Assembly: GCF_001180245.1 (NCBI RefSeq)
Contig: NZ_CVSV01000131.1
Coordinates: forward strand, 124,001 to 188,000
Source: Prochlorococcus marinus
GTDB taxonomy: Bacteria > Cyanobacteriota > Cyanobacteriia > PCC-6307 > Cyanobiaceae
Direction of reading: 5' to 3'
Length of the DNA stretch: 64,000 nucleotides
The notes below the pieces were generated by a model. That model did no database searches and was not told the origin of the DNA. It was given only the letters and a program-made list of their open reading frames with translations. Below are positions 61,039-64,000 of this stretch, in pieces (within the stretch, counting starts at the first letter, position 1; each line of letters starts with the position of its first letter). Position numbers and translations under genes: made by a program.

Positions 61039-61278
61039 ATGTGGAATGAAAGAGAATCACCTTTGAGGATTGAAAAAAGATTTGAATTTGATCAATACTC
61101 AAAAATTAGTAAATTCATGGGGGAAATTGAGAAATTATGCAAAGAAAGGGATATCTATCCAAATATCAGCTTCGGTAAGAATTTTGTAAGTCTTTCAATA
61201 TTTTTAGATAATAAAGAAATATCAGAAAAGGAAAAAGACTTTTCAATGGATATTGATAAATTTTATTTAGAGTATTAG
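61039..61278 (+). CDS. alpha-carboxysome RuBisCO assembly factor (acRAF)
   Basis: 79 residues with the pterin-dehydratase fold (LRIEKRFEFDQYSKISKFMGEIEKLCKERDIYPNI pattern) but the catalytic His-His of true dehydratases is replaced (ERDIYP instead of EKxHHP). This is the known acRAF, a chaperone for form IA RuBisCO in alpha-carboxysome operons. It follows csoS4B by 74 bases. Compare with the intact dehydratase at 1685. Confidence 0.9.
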   Translation: MWNERESPLRIEKRFEFDQYSKISKFMGEIEKLCKERDIYPNISFGKNFVSLSIFLDNKEISEKEKDFSMDIDKFYLEY

Positions 61279-61284
61279 TCCTTT

Positions 61285-61512
61285 TTAATAATTATTAGGC
61301 TTTGCAATATCTCTTTTGATTAAAGCCATTAAATATGTTGGGGCTTTATATCTACCAGGTAGACATCTATTTAAAGTCTCAAGATGCGCCCAACACACTG
61401 TCTTTTCTATATCTTTAACTGAGTTTCCTTTTAAGATTAATAGTCTAAGAGCTTTGCAAAATAAAGGATAACCTGCTTCTAGTTCATCTATATTAAGCTT
61501 TGCTGCTGACAT
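61285..61512 (-). CDS. small DUF3136-type cyanobacterial protein
   Basis: 75 residues: KLNIDELEAGYPLFCKALRLLI, CWAHLETLNRCLPGRYKAP and YLMALIKRD. I recognise the pattern as that of DUF3136, small soluble proteins of marine cyanobacteria with no known role. It converges with acRAF (six bases between). The fixed cysteines (C19, C40, C51) are notable for such a short protein. Confidence 0.7.
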   Translation of the reverse strand: MSAAKLNIDELEAGYPLFCKALRLLILKGNSVKDIEKTVCWAHLETLNRCLPGRYKAPTYLMALIKRDIAKPNNY

Positions 61513-61597
61513 AGATCAAAGATGAATTATCAACTAATAATCTATACAACTATGGTGCACAATTGGTTCATATTTCAAATTTCTCAATAATTAGAAA

Positions 61598-61990
61598 TTA
61601 ATCTAGAAATGCTACGCAATCTATTTCAACTAAAACGCCTTTTGGTAGAGATGAAACTTCCACACAGGCCCTTGCTGGAGGATTCTCTATATTAAAAAAA
61701 TCACTATATATTTTATTGACAATTTGAAAATTACCTAAGTCCGTTAAGTAAATAGTTGTTTTTATTACATCCTCTATTTTGGCTCCACCAGCTTTAAGAA
61801 CTTCTGCAAGATTTTTTAAAACTTGAATAGTTTCCTTCTCTATATCACCTAAACATGTTATTTCATTTAAAGCTGGATCTATAGCAATTTGACCAGAACA
61901 ATAGATAAAATCCCCAGCTTTTATTGCTTGATTATAAGGTCCTACTGGATCTGGAGCATTTGATGTTTTAATTACTTGTTTGGGGGACAT
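61598..61990 (-). CDS. ridA: RidA family reactive intermediate deaminase
   Basis: 130-residue trimeric YjgF/YER057c/UK114 protein that hydrolyses toxic enamine/imine intermediates of PLP enzymes. Features: DPVGPYNQAIKAGDFIYCSGQIAIDP and the C-terminal ARACVEVSSLPKGVLVEIDCVA with the substrate-binding Arg and Glu. Same strand as gloB upstream. Confidence 0.93.
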   Translation of the reverse strand: MSPKQVIKTSNAPDPVGPYNQAIKAGDFIYCSGQIAIDPALNEITCLGDIEKETIQVLKNLAEVLKAGGAKIEDVIKTTIYLTDLGNFQIVNKIYSDFFNIENPPARACVEVSSLPKGVLVEIDCVAFLD

Positions 61991-62014
61991 TTGTTTAAGA
62001 AGATACCTATCTAT

Positions 62015-62755
62015 TTAAACCCATAAATCTTTATTTGCTCTTAAAAAAGTAAATTCTTCTAAATTTTTTGCTCTTAAGAAAAGGTTTATTTTCATCTCTT
62101 CATCAAGTAAAAATGGAATTGTCAATTCATTAAGTGAAAGTTTTTTTTCAACTTCCGAAAGTTTATTTTTTATATCTTGATCTTTTGGCTTGAGATTCAA
62201 TGCCCACAATATATTTTCCTTTGTATATTCATGTGCACAATATATCAGAGTATTTTTTGGTAAAGATTTGATTCTTTCTAGTGAAGAATACATTTGTTGA
62301 TAAGTTCCTTCAAAAATTCTTCCACAGCCTCCAGAAAATAATGTGTCACCAATAAAAAGAACAGGATCTTCCCCATTCAAAAAGTAGGCAATATGTGAGT
62401 TTGTATGACCTAATACTTCAATTATTTTTACTTCTTCCCCTAAAATATTTAAAGTTTCTCCATCTTCAACAGATACATTTTGAAAAGGGATTCGCTTTTT
62501 TTCTTTGGAGGAAGCAATCACCTTTACATTTGGCCATTTTTCAATAAGAGACTTCGTCCCTCCAATATGGTCTGAATGATGATGAGTTTGCAAAATAGCT
62601 TCTAAGTGAAAATTGTTTTCATTTATATATCTAATAACAGGTTCGTGTACAGATGGATCTATAACTACAACGGATTTATCTTTTACCAACAACCATATGA
62701 CGTTATCACTTAGAACTCTAAGTCCGATTATATTTCGAGCTTTATTAAATTCCAT
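62015..62755 (-). CDS. gloB: hydroxyacylglutathione hydrolase (glyoxalase II)
   Basis: Hydrolyses S-lactoylglutathione in methylglyoxal detoxification. The 246-residue metallo-beta-lactamase-fold protein has the metal motif TCH-type [42 protein letters not shown] and CAHEYTKEN. Length is standard. It is divergent from hisG. Confidence 0.94.
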   Translation of the reverse strand: MEFNKARNIIGLRVLSDNVIWLLVKDKSVVVIDPSVHEPVIRYINENNFHLEAILQTHHHSDHIGGTKSLIEKWPNVKVIASSKEKKRIPFQNVSVEDGETLNILGEEVKIIEVLGHTNSHIAYFLNGEDPVLFIGDTLFSGGCGRIFEGTYQQMYSSLERIKSLPKNTLIYCAHEYTKENILWALNLKPKDQDIKNKLSEVEKKLSLNELTIPFLLDEEMKINLFLRAKNLEEFTFLRANKDLWV

Positions 62756-62795
62756 TGTTAAATTAGAATGAAGAATCCTTGGAAGAAATTGATCT

Positions 62796-63434
62796 ATGAT
62801 TACTATAGCTTTACCAAAAGGAGCTCTGTTAAAAGATTCAATTTCAACTTTTAAAAAAGCTGGGTTAGATTTCTCTAATGCGTTGGAAGAAAATAATAGA
62901 TCATTAACCTTTGAATCAAATTGTAAACGGGCAAAAGCTCTATTAGTACGAAATGGAGATGTGCCTGTTTATGTAAGTTATGGTCAGGCTGATTTGGGTA
63001 TTGTTGGGTATGACGTTTTACGAGAATCTGAATTGAAAGTAGCAAAATTATTAGATTTAGGATTTGGGGGTTGTCATATGTCGTTGGCGGTTAAGAAAAA
63101 TAGCAATTATTTAAAACCAACCGATCTTCCAGCGAATTGCAAAGTAGCAAGTAAATTTATAAAAACAGCAAGATTTTATTTTGAAGAATTAAATATTCCT
63201 GTAGAAATAGTTCATTTGACGGGATCAGTCGAGCTTGGTCCTATTACAGGTATGGCAGAGGCAATAGTTGATTTGGTGGCTACCGGAAAGACTCTCAAAG
63301 AGAATGGTTTAATTAAAATAGATGATCTTTATTACTCGACTGCAAGACTAATTGGAAATCCTTTATCTATGAGGTTAGATGATAATCATCTCAGAGATAC
63401 AATTTTATCAATAGAATCAACTAATGCTTTATAG
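62796..63434 (+). CDS. hisG: ATP phosphoribosyltransferase, short (HisG-S) form
   Basis: First step of histidine synthesis. The 212-residue protein ([51 protein letters not shown]) lacks the C-terminal regulatory domain, so it should need the HisZ partner, which is not in the window. Confidence 0.95.
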   Translation: MITIALPKGALLKDSISTFKKAGLDFSNALEENNRSLTFESNCKRAKALLVRNGDVPVYVSYGQADLGIVGYDVLRESELKVAKLLDLGFGGCHMSLAVKKNSNYLKPTDLPANCKVASKFIKTARFYFEELNIPVEIVHLTGSVELGPITGMAEAIVDLVATGKTLKENGLIKIDDLYYSTARLIGNPLSMRLDDNHLRDTILSIESTNAL

Positions 63435-63446
63435 AAGATTAGCTAA

Positions 63447-64000
63447 ATGTTTTTTAAAGATTTTAGAAGGATTAAAAAGTTAGGTAAATATTTAACAAAA
63501 GATAAAAAAACAATCTATCTAATCTTGATAGTTTTGTTACCTGTTTCTTTCTCTGGTGCTATTCAACCATTATTAGTGGGTCAGGCAATTACCATTCTAA
63601 AGAACGAAACTACAGATGTTTGGCTAAGTAAAACTTTCTTTGGGCAGTCGATAAATGCCATTATCGTAACTTTATTTATAACTGTTTTATTCAGATTAGT
63701 TCTGCAGGGATATCAAACTTACAATATCCAAGCAGTGGGACAACGTTTGACAGCAAGAATAAGAAGAGAACTTTTTGATCATTCAATATCTTTATCTCTT
63801 AAGTATCACGATAAAATGCCTGTTGGGAAATTATTAACAAGATTAACAAATGATGTTGATGCTTTAGCCGAGGTTTTTGGTAGCGGGGCAGTAGGAGTCA
63901 TTGCTGACTTCGTTAGTCTGATAGTAATTTCTTTGACAATGCTTTCAATTGATCGGGGCCTTGCCATTTTATTACTTTTGACTCAAATCCCAGTTTCATA
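63447..64000 (+). CDS. ABC exporter (MsbA-like) membrane domain, partial
   Basis: The first about 184 residues of a half-size exporter that runs off the right edge. Membrane helices near residues 23-45, 67-90 and 147-182 and the coupling-helix region GQRLTARIRRELFDHSISLSLKYHD followed by PVGKLLTRLTNDVDAL are typical of ABC exporter transmembrane domains. The ATPase half is outside the window. Start ATG at 63447, directly preceded by an in-frame stop. Confidence 0.88.
   Translation, partial: MFFKDFRRIKKLGKYLTKDKKTIYLILIVLLPVSFSGAIQPLLVGQAITILKNETTDVWLSKTFFGQSINAIIVTLFITVLFRLVLQGYQTYNIQAVGQRLTARIRRELFDHSISLSLKYHDKMPVGKLLTRLTNDVDALAEVFGSGAVGVIADFVSLIVISLTMLSIDRGLAILLLLTQIPVS

Overview
The window is chromosomal DNA of a low-GC, streamlined marine picocyanobacterium, almost certainly a high-light-adapted Prochlorococcus. 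The evidence is the very AT-rich sequence, short intergenic gaps, form IA RuBisCO inside an alpha-carboxysome operon, the CsoS1D shell protein, the alkane-pathway pair Ado/Aar, both light-dependent (Por) and light-independent (ChlLNB) protochlorophyllide reductases, PsaM, Psb27 and a ferrochelatase with a chlorophyll-binding tail. The strain cannot be named from the sequence alone. No rRNA, tRNA, IS element, CRISPR array or genomic island was seen.

Layout. 1-7 kb: iron-transport permease (partial), COG0523 metallochaperone with a histidine-rich repeat, pterin dehydratase, YjbQ, M32 peptidase, an intact pyrophosphatase, hemC and the principal sigma factor. 7-19 kb: priA, argB, ssb, cobK, cutA, a PfkB kinase, purA, psb27 and proS. 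19-26 kb: a compact membrane/secretion cluster (small membrane protein, a pyrophosphatase paralogue missing catalytic residues, ArsC/Spx-like protein, lepB), a two-domain phosphatase, a CPBP protease, and a small bitopic protein joined to ftsI. 26-38 kb: tal, a GGR-family oxidoreductase, frr, pyrH, cobO, a lone tyrosine recombinase, hemH, ilvB, a nuclease-fold secreted protein, then a translation-related operon (S1-like protein, Tab2-like protein, and a laccase-domain protein with no canonical start codon). 38-46 kb: creatininase family, ado, aar, accA, a short-chain dehydrogenase, folE, trpF, a site-2 protease and a LipM-like transferase. 46-52 kb: psaM, a small membrane protein, por, chlL, chlB and chlN. 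52-61.5 kb: csoS1D, rdgB, then csoS1-rbcL-rbcS-csoS2-csoSCA-csoS4A-csoS4B-acRAF. 61.5-64 kb: a small DUF3136-type protein, ridA, gloB, hisG and the start of an ABC exporter.

How the genes work together. The largest functional block is CO2 fixation: a shell (CsoS1, CsoS1D, CsoS4A/B), scaffold (CsoS2), carbonic anhydrase (CsoSCA), enzyme (RbcL/S) and a RuBisCO assembly factor. Hairpins between rbcL and rbcS and between rbcS and csoS2 probably set the relative dosage of enzyme and shell. A second theme is tetrapyrrole and photosystem supply (hemC, hemH, por, chlLNB, psaM, psb27, cobK, cobO). A third is fatty-acid-derived hydrocarbon synthesis, with ado and aar next to accA.

The observations that most merit follow-up are the pyrophosphatase paralogue lacking the general-base aspartate, the laccase-domain gene whose only plausible start is ATT behind a good Shine-Dalgarno, a perfect nine-copy 21-bp repeat coding a histidine-rich metal-binding linker, a palindrome plus duplicated 14-mer in the csoS1 leader, a CsoS2 repeat lacking its cysteine pair, and an FtsL-like candidate fused translationally to ftsI.
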